Assembly: GCF_000829465.1 (NCBI RefSeq)
Contig: NZ_JXAL01000033.1
Span: 62,001 to 126,000, forward strand
DNA: 64,000 bases
Direction: 5' to 3'
DNA from: Cohnella kolymensis
GTDB lineage: Bacteria > Bacillota > Bacilli > Paenibacillales > Paenibacillaceae
This document shows, in pieces, positions 29,874-37,591 of this stretch. Under the pieces are notes generated by a model. The model did no database searches. It was not told where the DNA came from and saw nothing but the letters and a program-made list of their open reading frames with translations. The translations under genes and the position numbers were made by a program. Positions within the stretch are counted from its first letter, which is position 1, and every line of letters starts with the position of its first letter.

Positions 29874-31820
29874 TTAGGCGCTGAGTACGGGTTCTGCATC
29901 CGTCTGTGCAAGCGTCTGCAACTCTGACTTCCATAGCTGAAAGGACAAAGCGGGAACAGGAATTTCTATGCTGTAAGGCTTGCCATGCATCGGAATTTGC
30001 TCGGCTGTCACTTCCTCGGGAAATGGCGTTCCCGATCCGCCGTAATCGGCTTCATCGCTGTTAATCGTCAGCCGATAGCGTCCGGAGACAGGGACTCCGA
30101 TCCTGTATGTGCGGTAGTTGTCACGCGAAAAATTACAAACGATAACGAGTGGAGATTTGGAAGCTTCACCGGTGCGCACGAAAGAGATGATGGATTGCTC
30201 CGAGTTGTTGACGTCAATCCATTCGAAACCGCCGGGATCGTGGTCTTTCTCCCACAACTGGCCATTGTCCAAATAGACCGAATTTAATGAACGGACATAA
30301 CTCTTCATACTGTCGTGCAGCGGGTACTTCAGCAAATCCCAATCGAGGCCCGTATAATCCTTCCACTCGTCGAATTGACCGAATTCACCGCCCATAAACA
30401 GCAGCTTCTTGCCCGGATGAGTCATCCAATAGCCATAAAACAAGCGCAGGTTGGCAAACTTCTCCGGATAAGAACCTGGCATTTTGTTTAGAAGGGAACG
30501 TTTGCCGTGCACGACTTCGTCATGGGATAAAGGTAATACATAATTCTCGGAAAAAGCGTACAGGAGCGAAAATGTGACAAGAGAGTGGCGTGACTTTCTT
30601 TCGGATGGATCTGTCTCCATGTAACGGAGCATGTCGTTCATCCAGCCCATATTCCACTTGTAATTGAATCCGAGTCCGCCCAGGTAGGTCGGCGACGTGA
30701 CGGCAGGGTGAGAGGAAGAGTCTTCCGCCATCATGAGGCTGTTCGGATGGTAGCGAAATACGGTTTCGTTCAATTTTCTTAAAAAAGCCAACGCTTCGAG
30801 GTGCCCGGTTCCGCCATATCGGTTAACTGTCTTCATAAGCTCAGGTTTATCGAAATGCAGATCGATCATGCTGGCCACCGCGTCTACTCTCAGTCCATCG
30901 ATGTGATAAATATCCAGCCAGAAGAGAGCGTTGGATAGAAGGAAGCTTTGCACCTCGGGCTTGCCGAAATCAAAAGCAAGCGTTCCCCAAAGCGGCTTTT
31001 CCGCCCGCCTGTAATCCGAATCCTCATACAAAGCGGTTCCATCGAATAACCTCAAGCCATGGTCGTCTTTGCAAAAGTGTCCGGGTACCCAGTCGAGCAG
31101 CACGCCGACTCCTCTCCGGTGGCAGCAGTCGATCAGTTTCTTGAGCCCTTCCGGAGGTCCGTATCGGCTGGTGGCAGCGTAGTATCCGGTTGCCTGATAT
31201 CCCCAGGAGCGATCAAGCGGATGCTCGGTGACCGGCAGCAATTCAATATGCGTATACCCCATGGAAGACACATAGTCGACCAGCTCTTCAGCCAGCTCCG
31301 CGTAGGTGCGGAACTGCTCGGGAGCGTCCATGCGCCATGACGCGAGATGGACTTCGTAGATCAGCATCGGCCTGTTGTAAGGAGCGCTGTTTCTTTGTTG
31401 TTCCATCCACTCGGCGTCCTGCCATGCGTAATTATCGAGTGTGCTGACAATAGATGCGGTACGCGGACGCAATTCGCCGGTAAACCCGAAAGGATCGGTT
31501 TTCAGCTGCGAGGAGCCGTCGGCATTTACCAGCTTATATTTGTAACGTGTACCCGGCGCCAAGCCGGGAACGAAGCCGCACCAGACGCCCGTTGTTCCCA
31601 CCTTTTCCAGCGGCGCTTCGTGATCCGGATCGGTCCAATCGTTGAAATCACCGACGACGGATACGGCTTGGGCGTTCGGTGCCCACACGGCGAAGCGGAC
31701 ACCTTTGCGGCGCTTGAATTTCACCGGATGGGCACCGAATGTGTGATAAGCCCGGAATAATTGTCCGCTATTGAATAAGTACAGGTCCTCTGATGAAATC
31801 AGTGCCGCCTGAGCTTGCAT
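29874..31820 (-). CDS. glgB: 1,4-alpha-glucan branching enzyme
   Basis: A 648-residue GH13 branching enzyme. After an N-terminal CBM48 (FAVWAPNAQAVSVVGDFNDW) the catalytic barrel shows DWVPGHF, GLRVDAV with the nucleophile Asp, MAEDSSSHP with the acid Glu, and LSHDEVVHGK. It introduces alpha-1,6 branches. It leads the glgBCDA-GH15 operon with an AGGAGGTGA site. The 530-bp leader region upstream likely carries the promoter. Confidence 0.97.
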   Translation of the reverse strand: MQAQAALISSEDLYLFNSGQLFRAYHTFGAHPVKFKRRKGVRFAVWAPNAQAVSVVGDFNDWTDPDHEAPLEKVGTTGVWCGFVPGLAPGTRYKYKLVNADGSSQLKTDPFGFTGELRPRTASIVSTLDNYAWQDAEWMEQQRNSAPYNRPMLIYEVHLASWRMDAPEQFRTYAELAEELVDYVSSMGYTHIELLPVTEHPLDRSWGYQATGYYAATSRYGPPEGLKKLIDCCHRRGVGVLLDWVPGHFCKDDHGLRLFDGTALYEDSDYRRAEKPLWGTLAFDFGKPEVQSFLLSNALFWLDIYHIDGLRVDAVASMIDLHFDKPELMKTVNRYGGTGHLEALAFLRKLNETVFRYHPNSLMMAEDSSSHPAVTSPTYLGGLGFNYKWNMGWMNDMLRYMETDPSERKSRHSLVTFSLLYAFSENYVLPLSHDEVVHGKRSLLNKMPGSYPEKFANLRLFYGYWMTHPGKKLLFMGGEFGQFDEWKDYTGLDWDLLKYPLHDSMKSYVRSLNSVYLDNGQLWEKDHDPGGFEWIDVNNSEQSIISFVRTGEASKSPLVIVCNFSRDNYRTYRIGVPVSGRYRLTINSDEADYGGSGTPFPEEVTAEQIPMHGKPYSIEIPVPALSFQLWKSELQTLAQTDAEPVLSA

Positions 31821-32354
31821 TTAAATCCGTCACCTCCTGTACGATTCAGAATAAAATAATCCTTCTTAATGCGGTTAATTATTTACCATATATACCAATA
31901 ATTAACATACAATCGAACTAATTATAACGAAAAAATGAAAGATTTTCATCTCATTTTCAACAACATTGTGAAAAAAAGGTGTCGGTTTTCAAACCCCGAC
32001 CTTTCTTTAATAAACCGGGAGGATTAGCCTGTACTGATGTCTATCTAACCAGATCCGCATAAATTTAATCTCTCAACTTATGGAAACTTAAGAAATACGA
32101 CCCATTTACCATTTTTCATCCATAAGCCGACATTTTTCACAGTGCTTCACACCCCGCAAAATACAAAAAAATGCCGCAAGCCAGTTCGGCTGCGGCAGTT
32201 TTGATATCGAGCTTTTGTCGATTACCTCACACTCGATTCCGGTCATTTCAACGAAGTGAAACGCCTCTTTTCATATCTCTCCTGCGCTTGTCTCAATCGC
32301 CGACGGACAACCTTTCATAAAATAAATTAATCTTTAAACAGGAGGTGTATTAAG
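31821..32354. other. 530-bp AT-rich intergenic region upstream of glgB
   Basis: Divergent spacer between glgB (minus) and the RS-repeat gene (plus). A TATAAT is present on the minus strand at about 31922-31927, 100 bp before glgB, with only a weak -35. A hairpin with TCGG/CCGA core lies near 31978-32006. The two segments 31965-31987 and 32128-32147 are imperfect inverted copies (CATTGTGAAAAA and TTTTTCACAGTG cores). A strong minus-strand terminator is at 32161-32200. No convincing gene seen. Confidence 0.5.
32161..32200 (-). terminator. Orphan minus-strand terminator
   Basis: Stem TGCCGCAGCC / GGCTTGCGGCA with a short loop and seven T on the minus strand. No minus-strand gene is recognised directly upstream of it, so it may end a small RNA or a transcript of a small open frame. 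Confidence 0.65.
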
Positions 32355-32600
32355 TTGAGCAAAGACCGGGACAAGGAAGTCAAGATTAGTTATTGGGGCG
32401 GTTTCTGGGGGGACTACCCCGTTTGGGATGAACGTCGTTGTGGGGGATACCGCACAAGAGGCTATCGCTACCAGACTAGAGGCGGACGCAGCAGAGGCCG
32501 CTCTGAAGGACGCAGCAGAGGCCGCTCTGAAGGACGCTCCGGCGGCCGCAGCAGAGGTCGCAGCAGAGGCCGCAGTAGAGGTCGCAGCGGAGGCTACTGA
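32355..32600 (+). CDS. Arg/Gly/Ser-repeat protein
   Basis: An 81-residue protein with a TTG start, 8 bases after AGGAGGTG. The first 40 residues are aromatic-rich (YWGGFWGDYPVW, one Cys); the last 40 consist of GRSRGRSEGRSxGRS-type repeats ending GGY. Strongly basic. This composition resembles spore coat or nucleic-acid-binding tails, but no family is recognised. Repeat units of 6-12 bases suggest slippage-prone DNA. The convincing ribosome site and codon pattern support a real gene. Confidence 0.7.
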   Translation: MSKDRDKEVKISYWGGFWGDYPVWDERRCGGYRTRGYRYQTRGGRSRGRSEGRSRGRSEGRSGGRSRGRSRGRSRGRSGGY

Positions 32601-32679
32601 TAATTAACAAATTTTCAGCTCAAAAGGTATTGAAGTTTCCCGTATGCGCGGCTGCATTCGGGCTTTTTCTTTGTCGCGG

Positions 32680-33435
32680 CTAAATCCCGCCCCAGTACAC
32701 TTCGGTCTCGTAGTCGAAGAACACTTTCCCGTCTTGTTCATTGCGGTCAAACAGTTTTCGTAACTCAGACATCATCGGTATGTAGTTCTGGTGCCCGGCT
32801 TGCGGACTGTAAGAAGAAGACAGCAGCCGTCCTTTTAAGCCGTCATAGTCAAAGATCTGGCGATTGCTGAATCGGGCAGCCTGGAATGAGCCATGTTGGA
32901 AAAAAGCCGTGAGATGATCCTGTGAAATGTTCCGGTGATTGACTGCCGCGTAATCTGTGCCGTATGTATGCAGCAGCTTTTCGTATTCAGTCAAGAAAGG
33001 AGTGCCGACCGTCAGTCGTGAGTTCCAGACGAGGACAACTTTTCCGCCGGCTCTGAGTATTCGGCGAAATTCTGTTTGAGCGGCTGCAAGATCAAACCAA
33101 TGAAAGGCTTGCGCACAGACAATAAAATCAACGGAGCCGTCCGGCAGCCCCGTCATCTCAGCAGAGCCGGCAGCAGCGCGAAAGTTCGGGTCGCCTTGCA
33201 GCATCTGCTCCGCGTACTCCCTCATTGCCTCATTCGGTTCCACTGCGGTCACATGACTGCAACGCTCCAACAGCAGCTTCGTAAAAATACCTGTTCCCGC
33301 ACCGATATCCGCGATCTCGGAATGGGAGGCAAAGCCTACAGTTTCATACAGATAGTCTATCGCTTCCTTCGGATAGCCCGGCCGGTATTTCACATAATGA
33401 TCGACTCGATCGGTAAACCGTTCTTTACTGTTCAC
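32680..33435 (-). CDS. Class I SAM-dependent methyltransferase
   Basis: A 251-residue methyltransferase. The SAM motif I IADIGAGTGIFTKLLLE is near residues 40-56, followed by VEPNEAMREYA, the VDFIVCAQAFHWFD motif and RILRAGGKVVLVWN. It belongs to the broad UbiE/Methyltransf_11 group; the substrate is unknown. GTG start after GAGGGG. It lies on the same strand as the Pro/Glu-repeat gene upstream. Confidence 0.88.
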   Translation of the reverse strand: MNSKERFTDRVDHYVKYRPGYPKEAIDYLYETVGFASHSEIADIGAGTGIFTKLLLERCSHVTAVEPNEAMREYAEQMLQGDPNFRAAAGSAEMTGLPDGSVDFIVCAQAFHWFDLAAAQTEFRRILRAGGKVVLVWNSRLTVGTPFLTEYEKLLHTYGTDYAAVNHRNISQDHLTAFFQHGSFQAARFSNRQIFDYDGLKGRLLSSSYSPQAGHQNYIPMMSELRKLFDRNEQDGKVFFDYETEVYWGGI

Positions 33436-33455
33436 TGGCTCGTTCCCCTCATCAG

Positions 33456-33653
33456 TTAATCGTTATTGGGCGTTCCATTTGGAGAAATCTCCGGCGGCGT
33501 CTCGGGCGGAACCTCCGGCGTGACATTTGGTTCAACCTCAGGCGTTACTTGCGGATTTACTTCCTGTGTTGTTTCCGGCTTCACTTCCGGCGGACTGTCC
33601 GGCTTGATTTCCGGCGGACTGTCCGGCTTGATTTCAGGCTGTTTATCAGACAT
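33456..33653 (-). CDS. Pro/Glu repeat (PEVK-like) small protein
   Basis: A 65-residue protein starting at the ATG at 33653, 7 bases after AGGAGG. It is made of degenerate repeats such as PEIKPDSP, PEVKPETT, PEVEPNVT and PEISPNGT, about eight residues each. It is acidic and surely disordered, with no signal peptide. No known family; the pattern recalls PEVK-type spacers. The clean ribosome site argues for expression. Confidence 0.65.
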   Translation of the reverse strand: MSDKQPEIKPDSPPEIKPDSPPEVKPETTQEVNPQVTPEVEPNVTPEVPPETPPEISPNGTPNND

Positions 33654-33683
33654 TAGGAACACCTCCTGCTTCTATTTACACTT

Positions 33684-34625
33684 CTAAAAAATACTCCAAT
33701 CGAACTCGGAAGACAACCTTTCTAACAGGTGAACGCCCGCGACACTGTTGCCTTTGCGGTTAAGGGCCGGACCGACCACACCGATCCCGTACCGTCCGGG
33801 CACTATCGTCATGATTCCGCCGGACACGCCGCTTTTGGCCGGAAGTCCCACTTCGATTGCAAATTCACCGGACGCGTTGTACATCCCGCAAGTGATCATG
33901 AAAGTTTTGGCAATTTGTACAAAACGGCGGGGTATGAGCGATTCCCCGGAAATAGGGTCTACGCCGCCCGACGCCAGAAGCACAGCCATTCGCGCCAAAT
34001 CCGCACACGTAACCTCTACCGCGCAATGATGAAAATACACGTCGAGCACATCTTCCACGTCGTCCATTAACACGCCGTTTTCCTTAAGAAAATAAGCTAA
34101 TGACCGGTTTCGATGCCCTGTATCCGACTCCGAACGGTACACCGCGTGATTGTAATCCAAACTGTCGTTGCCTGCTATCCGTCTGAAGAAATCGAGTACG
34201 CGGGCTTTTTTGTCGTTCGGACCGTCTCCCGCAATCAAGGAAGAAACAACGATCGCCCCGGCGTTGATGAACGGGTTGAACGGTATGCCCGGCTCGACCA
34301 GCTCCAGCTTGAGCATGGAATTGAAATTATCCCCCGAAGGCTCTTTGCCGACTTTAGAAAAGACCGCATCCTCCCCTCGATCCATGAGCGCCATTATAAG
34401 CGTAAATACCTTGGAAATGCTCTGCATGGTGAACAACGTGCCGCAATTCCCCGCCGAGACGGAGTCACCTTCGATACTCGTGATGTGAATACCCAATGCC
34501 TCGTGCGGCGAGTGAGACAGCTCCGGTATGTAAGCGGCGACCTGCCCATGGTGCGCAAGCTTTTTGCTTTCTTCGACCCAGTCGGCAAGTACTGCTTTAA
34601 GATGATCCATTTCCGTAATAGGCAA
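33684..34625 (-). CDS. glsA: Glutaminase
   Basis: A 313-residue serine-dependent glutaminase (GlsA family, beta-lactamase fold) that hydrolyses L-glutamine to glutamate and ammonia. The catalytic Ser and Lys are in MQSISKVF near residues 65-72; further marks are KEPSGDNFNS, INAGAIVVSSL and LPAKSGVSGGI. TTG start after GGAGGAAGG. It stands alone; in B. subtilis glutaminase genes come with a transporter, absent here. Confidence 0.95.
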   Translation of the reverse strand: MPITEMDHLKAVLADWVEESKKLAHHGQVAAYIPELSHSPHEALGIHITSIEGDSVSAGNCGTLFTMQSISKVFTLIMALMDRGEDAVFSKVGKEPSGDNFNSMLKLELVEPGIPFNPFINAGAIVVSSLIAGDGPNDKKARVLDFFRRIAGNDSLDYNHAVYRSESDTGHRNRSLAYFLKENGVLMDDVEDVLDVYFHHCAVEVTCADLARMAVLLASGGVDPISGESLIPRRFVQIAKTFMITCGMYNASGEFAIEVGLPAKSGVSGGIMTIVPGRYGIGVVGPALNRKGNSVAGVHLLERLSSEFDWSIF

Positions 34626-34664
34626 GTTGTTCCTTCCTCCTGCGTCCGTAGTCAGATCCCGTCA

Positions 34665-35116
34665 TTATTGTTTACCAAAGCCCATATGATGAGTTGCGTT
34701 CGGATATAGCGGCGTGGCAGCAAAACCGAGAGAACGATAAAACAGATCAGCGACCAGATTATCCGTGTTAAGCACGATTACCCGATAGTGTTCTGTGCTT
34801 CCTGAATGACTGCTTGCATCAAGCTTCTGCCGATTCCATGCCTTCTGAATTTCTTTGACACATAAAGTCTCCGTACACGGCCGACATGCTTACCTTCAAC
34901 ATAAGGATCAATATTTAAGCCGCATATTCCAATGATTCGTTCATTGATCACTGCCGCAAAAAGCGCCTCACCCTCATTGGAAAAAGTATTTCTCCCGCTC
35001 GCAAACTCTTCGAATAACCGTTTAATATGACGATGTCCCTCGCTTAAGCTCTCTTCCAACAGATGCGATATGTCCGAATGATCTAAGCTGACCTTATCAA
35101 TATAAAACTCATCCAT
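34665..35116 (-). CDS. GNAT acetyltransferase, frameshifted near 34770
   Basis: Restored length about 150 residues. The acetyl-CoA loop RRLYVSKKFRRHGIGRSLMQAV is intact; after VIQEAQ the frame breaks, and EHYRVIVLNTDNLVADLFYRSLGF, the normal GNAT ending, continues in another frame to 34665. One base is missing between GCACA and GAACAC. The start overlaps the end of the upstream phosphotransferase gene by 8 bp. Substrate unknown; probably a sequence error rather than decay. Confidence 0.8.
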
Positions 35117-36032
35117 TAGTCGTTACCGATCGTGATCGTAAGTTGTCAAAGATCATTGCCATCTCAAGGGAAGAGTCGGCGCTGCCGGCATTGTCCTCTA
35201 CACACCACCATGCTGACAGAATCGAGTGGCAAAAAGCCCAGGAAAGAATTCTGTCTTTTCGCAGCTGAAGCTCATTCGCAAAAATATCAACCCGGCGTTC
35301 GGTGATACGCGATTTATCAGAGTCAGGCAAGTTATTCAGTAAGAAGGAGATCACCTCATATTCTCTCTCCCCTATCAAGCCCTTGGGATCGATCGCCAAC
35401 CATGGCTCCCTCTCTGCCGATAGAATATTTTCGTGATGCAAGTCGCCATGCAGCAAGTGGGGGTCTTTCATCGTTGAAATAAGCTCGGGAAAATAAAGTT
35501 CAGCTTTTCTCACCAGGCGCTCCGGTAAAGGACCCGTGCCGCCGTCGAAGCGTTGTCGCAGATTGAGAAGCCCCTGAGACCATTGCTGAATAGTCGGAAA
35601 TACCCCAAAGTGAGATGTCGAGGCCGGTTTATGTAATTTTTTCATTACGCCCGCTGCGATTCGCGTCGCCTCTTCATCATTATGTATGGTCTTCAACGTT
35701 TCGCCGGGATTCAATCGCTCAAGCAGCATAATGCCCCGATCAGAATCATAGTCCATCAGTTCTGCAATCCCGCTGCCTCTGTACGCAATGAGCGCTTCCT
35801 TCTCCGTAATAAACTCCTTGCCGGGAACGCACAGTTTTAATACAGCCTGCCGGCCATCTTGTAGTATTACCGGCGCCGCAAAATTAAAGGATAGCGGAAA
35901 AGGCTCCATCACTTTAAGAGACCATTTCCACTCGCAATACCAGATCAGTTCGTCGAAGTTTGCCAGCCACTGTTCTCCGGCGTCCTGATGAACGCCTTTA
36001 ATCGTATTTATAAATTTATCCGGTAAACGCAT
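35109..36032 (-). CDS. Aminoglycoside/hydroxyurea kinase-like phosphotransferase
   Basis: A 307-residue APH-fold kinase, closest in pattern to the APH(6)/hydroxyurea kinase family. The Brenner motif HGDLHHENIL is near residue 195, with WLAIDPKG holding the metal-binding Asp. The ATG at 36032 follows GGAGG by 6 bases. It may inactivate streptomycin-like drugs, but many chromosomal homologues have unknown substrates. Coupled to a small membrane protein upstream (stop at 36035) and a GNAT gene downstream. Confidence 0.85.
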   Translation of the reverse strand: MRLPDKFINTIKGVHQDAGEQWLANFDELIWYCEWKWSLKVMEPFPLSFNFAAPVILQDGRQAVLKLCVPGKEFITEKEALIAYRGSGIAELMDYDSDRGIMLLERLNPGETLKTIHNDEEATRIAAGVMKKLHKPASTSHFGVFPTIQQWSQGLLNLRQRFDGGTGPLPERLVRKAELYFPELISTMKDPHLLHGDLHHENILSAEREPWLAIDPKGLIGEREYEVISFLLNNLPDSDKSRITERRVDIFANELQLRKDRILSWAFCHSILSAWWCVEDNAGSADSSLEMAMIFDNLRSRSVTTNG

Positions 36033-36034
36033 GC

Positions 36035-36340
36035 TCATCCTCCGAATACGGTATATGCGAGCCAGCCGATCACACTATACACGGGAATACTCGTTGCGAA
36101 GGCCAATAGTCGCTTGGATTTCTTAATACATAGTGCAGAGGCGATATAGCACAAGGGAAATACCAGCCCCCAGACCATGAACTTAGGCGTGGCCGCAAGA
36201 TACAGGGACATCGGAATAATTAAAAAAGCGGCAACGAATAACGACAGGGAGCTTTTGCACAGAATCCCTGCAGCAGAGCAAATAATCGAAGCGATCATCA
36301 AAGGCCAGAAAAACAGTGTTATGACAAATGCGATCATCAT
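36035..36340 (-). CDS. Small membrane protein
   Basis: About 101 residues from the ATG at 36340, preceded by AGGGGG. Three or four membrane helices (about 3-30, 33-55, 58-75 and 82-99). The frame is open to 36502 but the upstream part lacks coding character. The stop overlaps the ribosome site of the phosphotransferase gene. No family recognised. Confidence 0.6.
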   Translation of the reverse strand: MMIAFVITLFFWPLMIASIICSAAGILCKSSLSLFVAAFLIIPMSLYLAATPKFMVWGLVFPLCYIASALCIKKSKRLLAFATSIPVYSVIGWLAYTVFGG

Positions 36341-36368
36341 TAGCCCCCTGCGCATGCCATTTATCGCG

Positions 36369-36593
36369 TTATTTTGTGCTGATCGTATCGACTTCCAACC
36401 GGGAGAACCAGAACGTCGGATCTTCTTGACCAGGCTCAAGAATAAGGATGCGTTACCTATTCTCGTCGATCTCAACGATTGTTCCCAGCAGAGGTTCTCC
36501 AAGCTTTAGGATGTCATAGCTAACCATTCCCGGGTCAATGATCTTTTGAAGCCTCGTCTTTGCAGCAGCCTCGCTAGTATCAGGTATTGTTAT
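36369..36593 (-). pseudogene. Possible gene remnant with in-frame stop
   Basis: The minus-strand frame directly following the lipoprotein stop reads IPDTSEAAAKTRLQKIIDPG, then MVSYDILKLGEPLLGTIVE, IDENR, a TAA at 36455-36453, then RILILEPGQEDPTFWFSRLE and VDTISTK with a stop at 36371. The amino-acid composition looks coding, but there is no ribosome site before the ATG at 36527 and a stop in the middle. Either a decayed gene or an open frame by chance. Confidence 0.35.
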
Positions 36594-37004
36594 TTAAATC
36601 TTATTCCCTATCACGTCAATGCCGGAGGAATATATATTGAGCTCTTCATGGAGATTCTGATCAAGCAGCAGCTGCTGTGCCGCTTCCAATTGTTGAATAG
36701 TATATTTTACATTCATTAGCTTATATGAACCCGGCACGAACAGTTCGGCAATTTCGGCTTCGATCCGTTCGTTCAGGGCCACAACGTTTACGTAAAGCAG
36801 ACCGTCTTGCAAGTAAATATCGCCATTCGGAATATTCTTGGCTGCAAGATAGCTTCTCATTTCTCCAGGTTGACTGGGGCGTCTCGAATCGAGATGCGGC
36901 TTGCTTTCCAACTCAGCTCCTTGCTTGTCTGGTGATGCTCCACAGCCGCCAAGAATAACCGCTGCAAGAAGGATCGTCAGCCAACGCCATGTCCTATCAT
37001 TCAT
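36594..37004 (-). CDS. Putative lipoprotein
   Basis: A 136-residue protein with a signal peptide and lipobox (LAAVILGGCGAS, cleavage before Cys21). The rest is soluble with YVNVVALNERIEAEIAELF and VKYTIQQLEAAQQLL, perhaps a BON-like or sporulation lipoprotein fold, but no family is certain. Start after GAAGGAATG. Function unknown. Confidence 0.72.
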   Translation of the reverse strand: MNDRTWRWLTILLAAVILGGCGASPDKQGAELESKPHLDSRRPSQPGEMRSYLAAKNIPNGDIYLQDGLLYVNVVALNERIEAEIAELFVPGSYKLMNVKYTIQQLEAAQQLLLDQNLHEELNIYSSGIDVIGNKI

Positions 37005-37138
37005 TCCTTCACAACTCCTTTCCTCACATGTTCAAACGAATGACACGCCTGACAAGTTGCGGACCTTGGCTGCAATGTATAATTGCTCCTGTCCGTCCAC
37101 AAACTACCGTCAGCGCGCAAACCGAAGGGGGAATTGAA

Positions 37139-37303
37139 ATGAGTGATACCGATCAGACGATGGATGAGCTCATGGGTGGACCGGGAAGTCCCAGGCCGGA
37201 TGTATCGTCCCGACGCGACCCGGAGAAGCTGAAAGAGCCGCAGAATGAAGACGCTCCGCCCTTCGCGTCTATACCGCCCTTTGACCCGGGACAGAGCAAG
37301 TAA
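37139..37303 (+). CDS. Small hydrophilic protein
   Basis: A 54-residue, Pro- and Asp-rich protein (MSDTDQTMDELMGGPGSPRP start) with GAAGGGGG 8 bases before the ATG and a terminator 45 bp after its stop. No membrane segment or family recognised. Likely a disordered small protein; expression is supported by the strong ribosome site and terminator. Confidence 0.6.
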   Translation: MSDTDQTMDELMGGPGSPRPDVSSRRDPEKLKEPQNEDAPPFASIPPFDPGQSK

Positions 37304-37348
37304 CCGAAGCAGACTGCGCAGTCCCGAAATCAAAAGATTGCAAAGCGA

Positions 37349-37378
37349 CCCACGGTTCTCGTGGGTTATTTTATTACC
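37349..37378 (+). terminator. Terminator after the small hydrophilic protein gene
   Basis: ACCCACG / CGTGGGT stem with a five-base loop followed by TTATTTTATT. Confidence 0.75.
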
Positions 37379-37393
37379 ATACTTTTTATCGTT

Positions 37394-37534
37394 GTGAGAG
37401 AACGCGAAAAAACCATGAGAGACCAGACGCAGTCTCTCACGGCAAGCATCGAACAGCCACCATACGCCCAAAATGTCCGTAAAAACCGAGCGCGCTCACC
37501 CAACACACCCTTGATGCGGACAAAATGGGCGTAT
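37394..37534. repeat. Two inverted repeats in the amidase 3' region
   Basis: A hairpin GAGAGAC / GTCTCTC (37417-37438) lies inside wider arms GTGAGAGA / TCTCTCAC (37394-37440). Next, ATACGCCCAAAATGTCCG (37462-37479) pairs with CGGACAAAATGGGCGTAT (37517-37534), 18-base arms with three mismatches in the AT core and a 37-base spacer. Function unknown. Confidence 0.6.
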
Positions 37535-37591
37535 CAGCACATTAAAATCCGTTATGCTGCAGCAGATTGGTTTGTAACAGTTGAACGCTCC

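Noticed and set aside
32106..32246. 46-residue minus-strand frame with CEKC
   Set aside because: It runs through a strong terminator and lacks a ribosome site; kept only as a note under the orphan terminator.
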